From contig JAGCFD010000060.1 in the NCBI GenBank assembly GCA_017650305.1, positions 62,001 to 126,000 on the forward strand: 64,000 nucleotides of DNA, in the 5' to 3' direction. The translations under genes were made by a program, and so were the position numbers. The notes below the pieces were generated by a model that was given only the letters and a program-made list of their open reading frames with translations, was not told the DNA's origin and did not search any database. The first letter of the stretch is position 1, and every line of letters starts with the position of its first letter. This document shows positions 6,791-15,261 of the stretch, in pieces. The DNA comes from Bacteroidales bacterium (GTDB lineage Bacteria; Bacteroidota; Bacteroidia; Bacteroidales; WCHB1-69).

Positions 6791-9700
6791 CTATTCCCCC
6801 ACCACCTTAATCTCCTCCTCGGTCAGTCCATACAACTCATACACCATCCCGTCAATCTTTCTGTCTGTTTCAGCAATCAGCTCCGAAAGACTGTTGCATT
6901 CGGTCTTGTACTGATTGAAATAGTCCTCCCATTCGTCCTGCTGTGGGAGAGTGAGTTTGATCTTCTGCTTCTTCAGTTCTTTCAAGAAGTCTGCGAACTG
7001 TAAGCTGTCGAATGTCTCCAAGGCACCAGTGATTTTCACAGCGGGGCATGCCCCGCCGCAAAAGTTCTCCTGCAAGCGGCGGAGGAAACGGATGCGCTTC
7101 TGCTGAAGATCTGCATTGAGGGAGAGCATGGTATCAGCGAGGGATGATAAAGAGGAATCGTCATTGATGGCAGGAATTGGTATCTGACCGAAATACTTCC
7201 AAATCAACTGATAACCGTTCTGTATTTGAGAACAGAACTTCGTTATCAACCACCAGCCCATCTTCGAATTGAGAATTGCTAATAAAGACTTACTGTGAGT
7301 CGGTATAAACCACATCGAATTATTGGAGTAGAATCCTTGCTCATCGTATATGAAGCACGGCTTCACTTGAAAGGCCTGGTACATAATTTTGGGCTTTGCA
7401 AACTGCTCGTAATAGTCGCACGCACGCAACTCCCACCAAAAGTCACCTTTGTCGGTTCTTTTCCTCCCTTTGTCAGCAAAAGGTTCCAGCCATGCGGCAA
7501 TTGAAGGATATTGGGACTTCAAGTAGTTCCATGCGTCTGCTTCGCTTTCGAAGGACCGTTCTCTTTGTGTCCAACCTTTCTCGAACAATATTAGATAGCT
7601 TACTGCTTCAGCTTTACCGTACGGAGTAATGTGTCTCCCTTGCAAGAAAGGATAGATATGCTCCTTGGCACGTTCATCCTGACGAATGATGCTTTGATAT
7701 GTGGCTGAATCAATGAGGAAGGCTTCTGAAAGTCCAGTAAGGACACCTCGGTATGCCTCTCCATCAACGAAATCTTTCAGGGTTTTATGGTTGTTTGACA
7801 ATTTTTCGAGAAGTGACTTTTCTTTTTGAGATGATATTACCCATGTGTCACTACTGAATTGAGAAATATCAAAAATTTCCTCTGTACTTGCAACATTGTG
7901 ATTGAAATCCCAAGAATTGGCCGCCGTCAGCACGGATACTGAAAGTTGATTTGCAGAATCAGAATTTCGTCCGACAAAAATACAAGGATAGGTGGTCGCA
8001 CCTTCAAAAATCTGAATATCGCCAAAGTCAATAAGTTTTTCCAAACGTTTGCCCAAGAAGAAACTCCTGAGTTCTTTTCCATAACCTGCTTGTAACCATT
8101 TGTTGGGCATAATGTAAGAAATCAAGCCGTTGTGCTTAGCTAATTGGAAAGCTTTTTCAACAAAAAGACAATACAGGTCTCCTCTTTTATTATAGGTGGA
8201 AAAGCCTACCTTTTCTAATTGATTGGAAGTTTCTATTACGCTTTCGAGATGCACATACGGCGGATTCCCGATCACCACATCGAAGCCGCCGTCATATTCT
8301 GGACGGAAGGCTTCCTCGACGGAGACAGTTGGAACAATACCGATATTTTCTAACGGAGGAAGTTCGTGCTTCTTCCGATTGTTCTTCACATATTCGATAG
8401 CGTTATAGAGGTACATGTCGGAGTCCAGTTCTACACATCCATACTTTCGAGTCCATAGCGAGCACTGCGTCTCGCCACGGGTCGGCTGTGACAGGGGGGC
8501 ATGCCCCCCTGTTCCTACGACGTCCTCCTCGGCAGCGTTCTCCCTCGACAGCGGGGCATGCCCCGCTGTTCCTACGCTCGCCGGTATCGTCCTGCCCATC
8601 GCGATATTTACGGCACGCGCAGTCATAGACTTTACCTTCCCGACGATTTTCGGCACTTCTTCCTCTTCACATACCAGCACGAGATGCATGTGGTCACCAC
8701 ATACATTATAGGCAAGTATATTCAGCCTGTCTGCCTTGACGATTTCTGCGATGGTTTCGGTCACGATTTTTTCTTCCATAGGGTCGAGCCACATCGGGTC
8801 CGCGTATGGTCTCATTCCATTGTCTCGCAAAAGACGCACCTTATAGTCTATCATGCGCTGCGAGGTGCGGCTATCGTGAGTGGCTGTGGTGATATGCCAT
8901 GCCTTCTTATGCTTTTTACAAAACACCTTCGGGAACTGCTCCTGCCAGTTGAAAGCCTTGTCGCCTGCGATGGCGGGGTCGCTGATGAGGGAGTTGCCGC
9001 ATTTGATGTTCTGGCTCAGCGTGTTGAGCTTCCTGTGGGGCTTGGCGGTGCGCAGCCAGAGGGCCAACTGGGCAATCTCTACGCTCTCCTCGTTGATGTC
9101 GACCCCAAAAAGGTTGTTCTCCAAAATGCTGTTCTCCACATTCTGAAACACGATGTTTGAACCCGTTACTTTGGCCTCCATTTCGTCAATAAGCCTGTGC
9201 TCGTTCATCAGGAACTGCAGGGCAGCGTTCAGGAATGCACCGCTACCGCAGGCCGGGTCACAGATGGTGATTTGCAACAACCACTCACGATACTGTTGCA
9301 ACTGCTCCATCAGGCGCCTGCGAGTTTCCTTCTGACGTTTCTTATCTGAAAAATACTCTTCGTCAACAATCCCCAATTCCGATTTCTTCTCGGCACAGAG
9401 ACGCCCCACGGTATTCTCTACAATATATTTCGTGATGTATTGCGGGGTGTAGAACACGCCGTCTTGCTTGCGTTTGGAGGTGGTTTTGCTCTCAACGCTT
9501 GAAAGCTTTGCCTCCTTGATTTGCTGCGTCACCTCCTCAATTTCCGAAAGGGAGTTTTCAAAGATGTGGCCAAGGATGTTCACATCCACCTCGCTCTCAA
9601 AATCGTAAGTAGAAAGCCGTTTGATGTGCTCCACTAAAGGTTCGTCGGAGATGATGATATTGTCGAGCACCTCGTCGGGTTTGAAAAGTCCTCCATTGTA

Positions 9701-10606
9701 GGCGAAAATCTCGTATTTCTTGCCTTGGAAGCCGGTATTCATATAGCCGAAATACTTCTTCACACGGTCGTAAAGCGGGCGGTATTCGTCCATCTCCTTA
9801 AGCTTCTCCCACTGATCGATAATCTGCATTATTGAGTTGGGTGGCAACAATCCGCAATCTTCGGCGAAAAAGATAAACAACAGACGATCAAGGAGTTTCT
9901 GTGTCTTCTTAAAGAGCAGCAGCTTGTCGTAATCGGGATTTCGCTCCACAATATCGGCAAAGAGCACGCGCTTGAATTCAGAGTAGTCCTTGTAGAGTTC
10001 TTTGGTAATTTGGTCCTCGTTCGACACCGAAGCACTCTTCATCTGCATGGCGATTCCGGCTTTCACTTGCGGCCATGAGAGACAGAGATACAACTCGCGG
10101 AACTCGTCCTCTGTCAACGTGAACAGATTCCATTCGCGATATTCCACCGCATTGTCGATATAGAGACGTAATTTCTCAAAATTGGAGATGATGACCAGCC
10201 GTGTGCCCACGTGCTGGTTCTTATAACCGAAAGCCTGCGCCTCAATTTTAGCGAGGTCGGTGGTTTTGTGGTCTTTCAACTCGATGATTCCGATGACGCG
10301 ACTCTCGGAAGCATCGTCTCCTATTTCGTTCGCCAATATCGCCCCGTCGGCTTTTTTGCTGTTCGTCTCGTTTTTCTTTTCCGTTATCAAGTTGTAGTTC
10401 GGCTGCGGGTTGAGCGTGTAGCCCAGCACATTCACAAACAGCTCTCTCAAAAAGCCCTCCTGAAACTGTTCCTCCTTTGACTGGAGGATGTTTTGCTGGA
10501 TGGCAGGGTTGAGAAAATATTGCTGGTATTGCCTCCAAGCATCGTTTGTCTGCTCCTTAGGCAGCGTGGCAAGATATTTTCGGACTATATTTTTCTGAAA
10601 AAGCAT
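6791..10606 (-). CDS. Type IIG restriction-modification enzyme (Eco57I-like) with embedded HUH/Y1 REP-transposase domain
   Basis: 1271 residues. An N-terminal nuclease-like region has Asp87 and IELK (108-111), a plausible PD-(D/E)XK site. An N6-adenine methylase follows with motif I DPACGSGAF (450-458) and catalytic NPPY (781-784), then a TaqI-like specificity region (about 850-1190). Between them, residues 563-771 are foreign to the family: they read as a full Y1 transposase of the REP-associated class, with strand WHITTATHD, HUH motif His639-Met-His641 in GDHMHLVLV and candidate nucleophile Tyr739 in EYVKNNRKKHEL. The flanks join cleanly (FPKVF before, GGFDVVIGNPPY after), as expected for a methylase without the insert. 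Three palindromes lie in frame within the gene. Both cut-and-methylate and nicking activities are predicted from motifs only. Confidence 0.88.
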   Translation of the reverse strand: MLFQKNIVRKYLATLPKEQTNDAWRQYQQYFLNPAIQQNILQSKEEQFQEGFLRELFVNVLGYTLNPQPNYNLITEKKNETNSKKADGAILANEIGDDASESRVIGIIELKDHKTTDLAKIEAQAFGYKNQHVGTRLVIISNFEKLRLYIDNAVEYREWNLFTLTEDEFRELYLCLSWPQVKAGIAMQMKSASVSNEDQITKELYKDYSEFKRVLFADIVERNPDYDKLLLFKKTQKLLDRLLFIFFAEDCGLLPPNSIMQIIDQWEKLKEMDEYRPLYDRVKKYFGYMNTGFQGKKYEIFAYNGGLFKPDEVLDNIIISDEPLVEHIKRLSTYDFESEVDVNILGHIFENSLSEIEEVTQQIKEAKLSSVESKTTSKRKQDGVFYTPQYITKYIVENTVGRLCAEKKSELGIVDEEYFSDKKRQKETRRRLMEQLQQYREWLLQITICDPACGSGAFLNAALQFLMNEHRLIDEMEAKVTGSNIVFQNVENSILENNLFGVDINEESVEIAQLALWLRTAKPHRKLNTLSQNIKCGNSLISDPAIAGDKAFNWQEQFPKVFCKKHKKAWHITTATHDSRTSQRMIDYKVRLLRDNGMRPYADPMWLDPMEEKIVTETIAEIVKADRLNILAYNVCGDHMHLVLVCEEEEVPKIVGKVKSMTARAVNIAMGRTIPASVGTAGHAPLSRENAAEEDVVGTGGHAPLSQPTRGETQCSLWTRKYGCVELDSDMYLYNAIEYVKNNRKKHELPPLENIGIVPTVSVEEAFRPEYDGGFDVVIGNPPYVHLESVIETSNQLEKVGFSTYNKRGDLYCLFVEKAFQLAKHNGLISYIMPNKWLQAGYGKELRSFFLGKRLEKLIDFGDIQIFEGATTYPCIFVGRNSDSANQLSVSVLTAANSWDFNHNVASTEEIFDISQFSSDTWVISSQKEKSLLEKLSNNHKTLKDFVDGEAYRGVLTGLSEAFLIDSATYQSIIRQDERAKEHIYPFLQGRHITPYGKAEAVSYLILFEKGWTQRERSFESEADAWNYLKSQYPSIAAWLEPFADKGRKRTDKGDFWWELRACDYYEQFAKPKIMYQAFQVKPCFIYDEQGFYSNNSMWFIPTHSKSLLAILNSKMGWWLITKFCSQIQNGYQLIWKYFGQIPIPAINDDSSLSSLADTMLSLNADLQQKRIRFLRRLQENFCGGACPAVKITGALETFDSLQFADFLKELKKQKIKLTLPQQDEWEDYFNQYKTECNSLSELIAETDRKIDGMVYELYGLTEEEIKVVGE
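7031..7064. repeat. REP-like palindrome near the 3' end of the type IIG gene
   Basis: The perfect core GCGGGGCATGCCCCGC (7041-7056) is identical to the core of the palindrome at 8548-8569. Flanking TTTT and AAAA extend an imperfect stem. It encodes CGGACPAV (residues 1183-1190), between a leucine-rich helix ending RRLQENF and the KITGALE stretch. Confidence 0.75.
8491..8518 (-). repeat. REP-like palindrome copy 1 inside the transposase domain
   Basis: A perfect 22-base palindrome (8491-8512) with core GGGGGGCATGCCCCCC, bounded on the minus strand by a GTAGGA lead (complement of 8513-8518). It encodes GTGGHAPLS. Confidence 0.8.
8548..8575 (-). repeat. REP-like palindrome copy 2 inside the transposase domain
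   Basis: A perfect 22-base palindrome (8548-8569) with core GCGGGGCATGCCCCGC and the same GTAGGA lead (complement of 8570-8575). It encodes GTAGHAPLS. It lies 57 bases from copy 1 in the same orientation and frame. Confidence 0.8.
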
Positions 10607-10653
10607 GGTGATGTTTGTGTTTTTGTTTTGATTTCATTCTGTTTGAAACTGCT

Positions 10654-10662
10654 GCAAAGATA
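10654..10662 (-). promoter_or_regulatory. -7 box for the type IIG gene
   Basis: TATCTTTGC on the minus strand, 48 bases upstream of the start codon. Confidence 0.6.
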
Positions 10663-10687
10663 ACATTTTTACAGAATTCTAATTAGT

Positions 10688-10730
10688 AAAAAAATCCGTC
10701 CTAAAGCCAATGCTCCAAGACGGATTTTTT
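10688..10730 (-). terminator. Intrinsic terminator after the GlsB/YeaQ gene
   Basis: Arms AAATCCGTC and GACGGATTT around an 18-base loop, with T-runs on both sides. It suits the minus-strand gene ending at 10760 and would insulate the type IIG promoter. Confidence 0.7.
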
Positions 10731-10759
10731 ACAGGTGGCACAAGGCCAATGTGGTGTTT

Positions 10760-11002
10760 CTATTTCTTCTTGATAAGAGAAATGATAAACAACAGCACGA
10801 CAGCGCCAATGACAGATACGATGAGTTCCCATACGAGACCGCCTTTGGCAATGTGCAACAGGCTCATAAGCCAGCCGCCGATGAAGCCGCCGATAATACC
10901 GATAACGATGTTCCAGAGGAGGCCGAAGCCGCCACCTTTCATGATCAGACCGGCCAACCAGCCAGCCACTGCTCCGAGGAGAAGATAAAGTAAAATTGAC
11001 AT
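10760..11002 (-). CDS. GlsB/YeaQ/YmgE family small stress membrane protein
   Basis: 80 residues, almost wholly hydrophobic, with three predicted membrane helices and the family's glycine patterns (LLGAVAGWLAGLIMKGGG, NIVIGIIGGFIGGWL). These transglycosylase-associated proteins sit in the inner membrane and are often induced by stress; their biochemical role is unknown. The gene is a single unit ended by a clear hairpin terminator. The upstream gap holds one of the dispersed repeats. Confidence 0.88.
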   Translation of the reverse strand: MSILLYLLLGAVAGWLAGLIMKGGGFGLLWNIVIGIIGGFIGGWLMSLLHIAKGGLVWELIVSVIGAVVLLFIISLIKKK

Positions 11003-11051
11003 GATTTTAAGGTTTTTATGAATAAATTGGGTTAAAAAGGTTATACGTTGT

Positions 11052-11131
11052 ATAAAGTTGTCAGTTAGAAGTTAGAAGTTACAAGCTAATGGCTAACGGC
11101 CAATGGCTAATAGCCAATAGCTAATGGCCAA
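11052..11131 (+). repeat. Dispersed repeat, longest copy
   Basis: About 80 bases running AAAGTTGTCAGTTAGAAGTT, then alternating GCTAATGGCTAACGGCC-type units. The same order occurs on the opposite strand at 53757-53826, and a part at 2125-2158. It lies 7 bases from the stop codon of the large oxidoreductase gene. Confidence 0.65.
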
Positions 11132-11137
11132 AGTTTC

Positions 11138-14100
11138 CTATTTGAACGCATTCTCGCTCAGTCCTTTGCCACTGAGGGCCAGGTCTTTCATGTAGCTGGG
11201 CACCTCTTTGCCGAGGTACTTGTCGACATAGATCTTGGCGAGATATTGTCCGAGCATGAAGCCGTGGCCGCGCAAGCCGGTGAGCATGCCCACCTCGGGA
11301 TCCACGATGTAGCGCGGCTCCATGTAGTAGCCGGCCCATACGGCGTGGAAGCCCACGCTGGCGAGGTTCGGGATCCAGTCGGCGAATACTTCGCTGCAGA
11401 TCTCGAGGAACTCTTTGCTGTTGTACTTGAGATTCTGGCGTGCCTCGAAGGCGTCGCAGTCGGGCGAAGCGCAGCCGATGATCTGTCCCGTGTGCAGGAA
11501 CTGCTGGCCATACACGGCGCTGAAGCCTTTGTAGTGACGACGGTCGATGATCATGTCCAGCGAGTCGCCCTTGACACCCAGGTTGGGCAGTCTTCTGGTG
11601 ATGAAGGCCTGGTGCTTGACAGGGTAGAGCTGTGTGTCGATGCCGAGCATGTCGGTGAACTTCTCCGCACCCCAGCCCATCGCGTTGACGAAGTGGTGGC
11701 AGGTGTACTCCACGAACTTCTTGTCGTGGGTGCGCACGAGAGCCACGAACTTGCCGTTGGCCTTGTGGACGGAGAGCAGCTCGCAGTCTTCCATCAGGGT
11801 GCCGCCCTTCTCGACGGCGAGACCGCGGATGTAGTCGATGGTGCGGCCCGGCGTGGCCTGCCAGCAGTCGTTGGAGATCAACGCGTGGCTATAGACGTTG
11901 CTGTCCATGTTCCACAGCGGAGAGATGACCTCGCGGAAGTCTTTTTTCTCGATCATGTATGCATCAGACCAGGCGCGGGAGGCATCCAATGCCTTGTAGG
12001 TAGCCTCGTCATGCACCAGGTTGACATATCGCGTCATCTTGAGGTCGATGTTGTGCACCTTCTGTATCTCCTTGAAGATCTCCAGGTTGTGGTTGGCGAT
12101 ATCGGAGATGTCGGGGTTGGAGAAGGCGGGTCTGCCGCCGCCGATGCAGCGCCAGGAGGAGCCGTGGTCGTAGTTGATGAGCACAGGCTTCATGCCAGCC
12201 TCGGCGAAGTAGCGGAAGGCGCCGCTACCGGCGATGCCGCCACCTGCGATGAGCACTTCCGTCTCCTCTTTGCGGACGTCGTTGCCGGTCTGGAAGACGA
12301 AGGTCTCCTTGGATTTGCCGTTGTAGACCTCGCCGAGCGTCACCTGGTTGGCCAAAGGAGCACGGGGCGAGGATTCACCCACCAGCTCGATGCCGTGGGC
12401 GCGCAGGATCTGGCGGGCACGCGACACACAACGCTTGCCACGGCACGGACCCATGCCCATACGCGTGATGTGCTTCAACTCGTCCACCGAGATGTATTTG
12501 CGGTCGCCAACAGCCTTGAGGATAGTGTCCAGGTCGACATCCTCACAATGGCAGACGTAGGTCTTGCCGTTCACCTCTTGTAAAGGCTTGAACTCGAGCG
12601 GTTTCGGATAACGGTCTTTTAAGATAAAACCGCGGGCAGCAACTAACGCCTCTCCGCTGATGTCGGTGGCCTTGACGCGCACTACGTCGGTCTTGTTGCT
12701 CTTCTTCAGCACCTTCTCGATCACACCCTCGCCGACAGGCTTGCCGTTGTTGTCGATGAGGAACACCTCGGCACCTTCTGCCACTTCGTACTCTACCGGC
12801 AGGAAGAGCACATTCTTGTTGAGGTCGTAGCCGAAGATGGCCAGGCCCGGGCAGTGGTTGACGCACTGCATACAACCGATGCACTTGCTGTAATCCACCG
12901 TCGGGGTGGTGTTGGTGCTCGACTTGGTGATGGCCCCTTGCGGACAAGAGAAGGAACAGGGGTTGCAGGCGAAGCCGAACAGACAGTCGAGCTGTACGAA
13001 CGGCTTGGCGAACATGCGCTCTTGGTCGGGCAGGTTGGGCTTCTCAAGCACTCTGACCGGGTGCTGCTGGGAGTCGATATATTGTCTGGAGATCTCCAGA
13101 TATTCGTCGTAGTTAAAGCGGATGCCGAGGTTCTGGGCCACCTCGTAGGCAGCCTGTTTGCCACGGAGCACGGCGCTGGTGCCCTCGCCGATGCGGACGG
13201 CGTCGCCACAACCGTAGGTGTTGAGGCCGAATACCTGCTTGCCTTTGGTAAGTAGCTGGTCGTCAGGGGTTAGGCCGGTGCAGATGTTGATAATGTCGAT
13301 GTCGTCGATGACCTTCTCGGTGCCTGGGATGGGCTTGAAGTTCTGGCATTCAGCAATGACGGCGCCGGTGATGCCGGTATGGTCTTCATTGGGGATCGCT
13401 TTGAGCAGGATGTGTGAGGTCAGGATGGGGATGCCGAGACGGCGCACGCGGTTGGCCTGCACGGGGAATCCGCCCTCGTGGTCCATGCCCTCGATGATGG
13501 CCTTGATGGTGGCGCCGGCCTGCATGCCCTGGTAGGATGTCAGGTAGCCGATGTTGCCGGCACCGATGGTGAGCACCTTCTTGCCGAGGAGTGTGTGCTC
13601 CTGGTTCATCATCTTCTGGAAGACGGCCGCGGTATAGACGCCGGGTACGTCGTCGTTCTCAAAGGTGGGCATGAAGGGCACAGCACCCGTGGCCACGACC
13701 AGATGCTCCGCATCCACGTAGTTGACCTCTTGGGTGACGATGTTCTTGAGGGCGATGCGCTTGCCTTCGAGGATATCCCACACCGTATTGTTGAGCAGGA
13801 TGCCGTCGTGATTGTCACCTGCCAGTGTCTTGGCGATGTCAAAACCGCGCATGCCGCCGAATTTCTTCTCTTTTTCGAAGAAGAAGAATTGGTGGGTCTG
13901 CATGTTGAACTGTCCGCCGATGGTGGCGTTGTTGTCGATGACCAGGTTGGGGATGCCGAGGGCGTTGAGCTGCTCGCGGCAGGCCAAACCGGCGGGACCT
14001 GCACCGATGATGGCGACGGTGGTCTTGTATATCTTCACCTCTTCCTGTTGGCTTGCCTCGGCCACAGGCTGGTTGTCTTTGGGAATCTCCCGGACCTCTT

Positions 14101-14362
14101 TCACGTTGTCCACCAGTGTGATGCAGATGCGGCGGATCTTGCCGTCCACCAGCATCTCACAAGCACCGCACTTGCCAATGCCGCACTCTAAACTACGGTT
14201 GCGACCGTCTAAACTGTGACTGTGGATGGGGTAGCCGGCCTGGTGCAATGCGGCCGCGATGGTCTTGCCGCGCTGCCCGCAGACTTTTTGTCCTTCATAA
14301 AGGAATTCTACCAAATCCTCCTGGGGAATGTCCAGGATAGGGTGTCTCTCGATTCGATACAT
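11138..14362 (-). CDS. Five-module FAD / iron-sulfur oxidoreductase (HcnABC / hydroxyproline or opine dehydrogenase-like fusion)
   Basis: 1074 residues joining what are separate subunits elsewhere. Order: 2Fe-2S ferredoxin-like domain (Cys60, 65, 68, 80; HcnA type); first FAD/NAD-disulfide oxidoreductase domain with GAGPAG (120-125) and a second nucleotide fold near 266; two 4Fe-4S clusters (Cys466/469/473 region and Cys494, 497, 500, 504); BFD-like 2Fe-2S domain (Cys604, 606, 640, 645); and a C-terminal DAO-type FAD domain with GGGIAGSG (707-714). Relatives oxidise glycine, sarcosine, D-hydroxyproline or opines and pass electrons to a membrane or soluble acceptor. The 4Fe-4S insert suggests electron hand-off to ferredoxin. 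The substrate is unknown. A monocistronic unit with its own -7 box. Confidence 0.85.
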   Translation of the reverse strand: MYRIERHPILDIPQEDLVEFLYEGQKVCGQRGKTIAAALHQAGYPIHSHSLDGRNRSLECGIGKCGACEMLVDGKIRRICITLVDNVKEVREIPKDNQPVAEASQQEEVKIYKTTVAIIGAGPAGLACREQLNALGIPNLVIDNNATIGGQFNMQTHQFFFFEKEKKFGGMRGFDIAKTLAGDNHDGILLNNTVWDILEGKRIALKNIVTQEVNYVDAEHLVVATGAVPFMPTFENDDVPGVYTAAVFQKMMNQEHTLLGKKVLTIGAGNIGYLTSYQGMQAGATIKAIIEGMDHEGGFPVQANRVRRLGIPILTSHILLKAIPNEDHTGITGAVIAECQNFKPIPGTEKVIDDIDIINICTGLTPDDQLLTKGKQVFGLNTYGCGDAVRIGEGTSAVLRGKQAAYEVAQNLGIRFNYDEYLEISRQYIDSQQHPVRVLEKPNLPDQERMFAKPFVQLDCLFGFACNPCSFSCPQGAITKSSTNTTPTVDYSKCIGCMQCVNHCPGLAIFGYDLNKNVLFLPVEYEVAEGAEVFLIDNNGKPVGEGVIEKVLKKSNKTDVVRVKATDISGEALVAARGFILKDRYPKPLEFKPLQEVNGKTYVCHCEDVDLDTILKAVGDRKYISVDELKHITRMGMGPCRGKRCVSRARQILRAHGIELVGESSPRAPLANQVTLGEVYNGKSKETFVFQTGNDVRKEETEVLIAGGGIAGSGAFRYFAEAGMKPVLINYDHGSSWRCIGGGRPAFSNPDISDIANHNLEIFKEIQKVHNIDLKMTRYVNLVHDEATYKALDASRAWSDAYMIEKKDFREVISPLWNMDSNVYSHALISNDCWQATPGRTIDYIRGLAVEKGGTLMEDCELLSVHKANGKFVALVRTHDKKFVEYTCHHFVNAMGWGAEKFTDMLGIDTQLYPVKHQAFITRRLPNLGVKGDSLDMIIDRRHYKGFSAVYGQQFLHTGQIIGCASPDCDAFEARQNLKYNSKEFLEICSEVFADWIPNLASVGFHAVWAGYYMEPRYIVDPEVGMLTGLRGHGFMLGQYLAKIYVDKYLGKEVPSYMKDLALSGKGLSENAFK

Positions 14363-14411
14363 AGTAAGTTGTATTTAAGATTACAATAAGGTTTTTTTTC
14401 AAAATTAAGCC

Positions 14412-14420
14412 GCAAAAATA
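14412..14420 (-). promoter_or_regulatory. -7 box for the multi-cofactor oxidoreductase
   Basis: TATTTTTGC on the minus strand, 50 bases upstream of the start codon. Confidence 0.65.
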
Positions 14421-14482
14421 AGTTTTATTTTTTTATGATGTTTTGCCAAAATGAAAAAAAATGCAGGAATGGAGTTGGATGA

Positions 14483-14761
14483 TTATTGCGTGATTGAAAT
14501 GAGGGGAACGTCTAATGCCGTGGAAATTTTTGCTAAGGTGGAAAGCGTGAAATTATGTCCACCAGCCACCCAATGCGATACGGCTGCTTCGGAAGTGCCC
14601 ACTATCTTTGCAAATTTTTTTTGTGACAATCCGCGATCTCGGAGCAACTGATCAATCCGGTCAGCAATTTTGTATGACCATTCCACCTGCAGCTTCAATG
14701 ATTTTGGAGTTTCGTCAAGCGTCTGCTGGAAAAGTTGTTCCGTTTCTTTTGAATGTTTCAT
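14483..14761 (-). CDS. XRE-family HTH protein, probable antitoxin
   Basis: 92 residues. The helix-turn-helix is in LSQKKFAKIVGTSEAAVSHW, followed by LSTLAKISTALDVPLISI, which is typical of the lambda-repressor fold. The N-terminal 40 residues are helical and may contact the partner. Its ATG overlaps the stop of the upstream gene by four bases (ATGA), so the two are translationally coupled. The order toxin then HTH antitoxin is the HigBA arrangement. The antitoxin probably represses the shared promoter. Confidence 0.8.
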   Translation of the reverse strand: MKHSKETEQLFQQTLDETPKSLKLQVEWSYKIADRIDQLLRDRGLSQKKFAKIVGTSEAAVSHWVAGGHNFTLSTLAKISTALDVPLISITQ

Positions 14762-15237
14762 ATTTCATAATTTTTATTGTCAATCCCAGAAATGTAGTTC
14801 CCTTCGATGGTGATCTCTCCTTTTGCTTCAGCCATTTTCAATAGGTCATCTAATTTTTGCAGTTGAATCACATAGCCGTTCAGCTCAGAATCTTCTTCAT
14901 ACGTTCTGGTGGATTTTTGGCCTCCGTTCCCCACAATCAGAACGTTGTCTGACAAGCGCAGACAATAAAGTCTTAATTTGCTGCTTTGTATGGGAAGTGC
15001 AGCTACTCTGTCCCGCATTCTTCCTTCAGGTCTAAAATATCTGTCAAGAAATCCCATGGCATTCATCATATATTGCAAAGCATTCAAAATCTTTTGAAGA
15101 TCAGGTTGCAGTGTAACATTCTCATTGCCTTTTGTGATGAATTTTTGAAATTCAGTAAAACTTTCACCCTCAAAACAAATGGTGAAAAGACCAGCACGGT
15201 CTGTTTGTCTAACGGATTGAATAGTAGCCTTAGTCAT
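14758..15237 (-). CDS. Probable RelE/HigB-like toxin of an HTH toxin-antitoxin pair
   Basis: 159 residues, longer than a typical HigB (about 100). The central part RYFRPEGRMRDRVAALP, SKLRLYCLRLSDNVLIVGNGG and KSTRTYEED resembles the beta-sheet core of RelE/ParE-type proteins (basic residues on strands, then an acidic segment). The N-terminal 60 residues and the C-terminal helix (QKLDDLLKMAEAKGEI) are extra. The pairing with an overlapping XRE gene supports a toxin-antitoxin role, but toxicity is inferred. The gene starts about 25 bases after a clear -7 box and is flanked by large unrelated units, as for a mobile cassette. Confidence 0.6.
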   Translation of the reverse strand: MTKATIQSVRQTDRAGLFTICFEGESFTEFQKFITKGNENVTLQPDLQKILNALQYMMNAMGFLDRYFRPEGRMRDRVAALPIQSSKLRLYCLRLSDNVLIVGNGGQKSTRTYEEDSELNGYVIQLQKLDDLLKMAEAKGEITIEGNYISGIDNKNYEI

Positions 15238-15261
15238 GGTAGTTTAATTTAGTTTCGGACT

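Larger units (their letters stand above)
8294..8920 (-). mobile_element. Embedded Y1/HUH (RAYT-like) transposase domain within the type IIG gene
   Basis: About 209 codons covering residues 563-771 of the host protein. It has the size and motif order of a complete IS200-like REP-associated tyrosine transposase: N-terminal beta strand, helix with VTETIAEIVKADRLNILAY, HUH motif, KSMTARAVN helix, LWTRKYG and the Tyr helix. No start, stop or frameshift interrupts it. It is either a once-mobile element fixed in frame or a domain recruited into the enzyme. Confidence 0.8.

Noticed and set aside
6539..7003. A 154-codon plus-strand frame in the gap and the 3' end of the type IIG gene
   Set aside because: Half lies antisense to the type IIG gene, and there is no promoter or recognisable protein feature.
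11246..12583. A 445-codon plus-strand frame across the multi-cofactor oxidoreductase
   Set aside because: Antisense shadow, biased composition, no recognisable domain.
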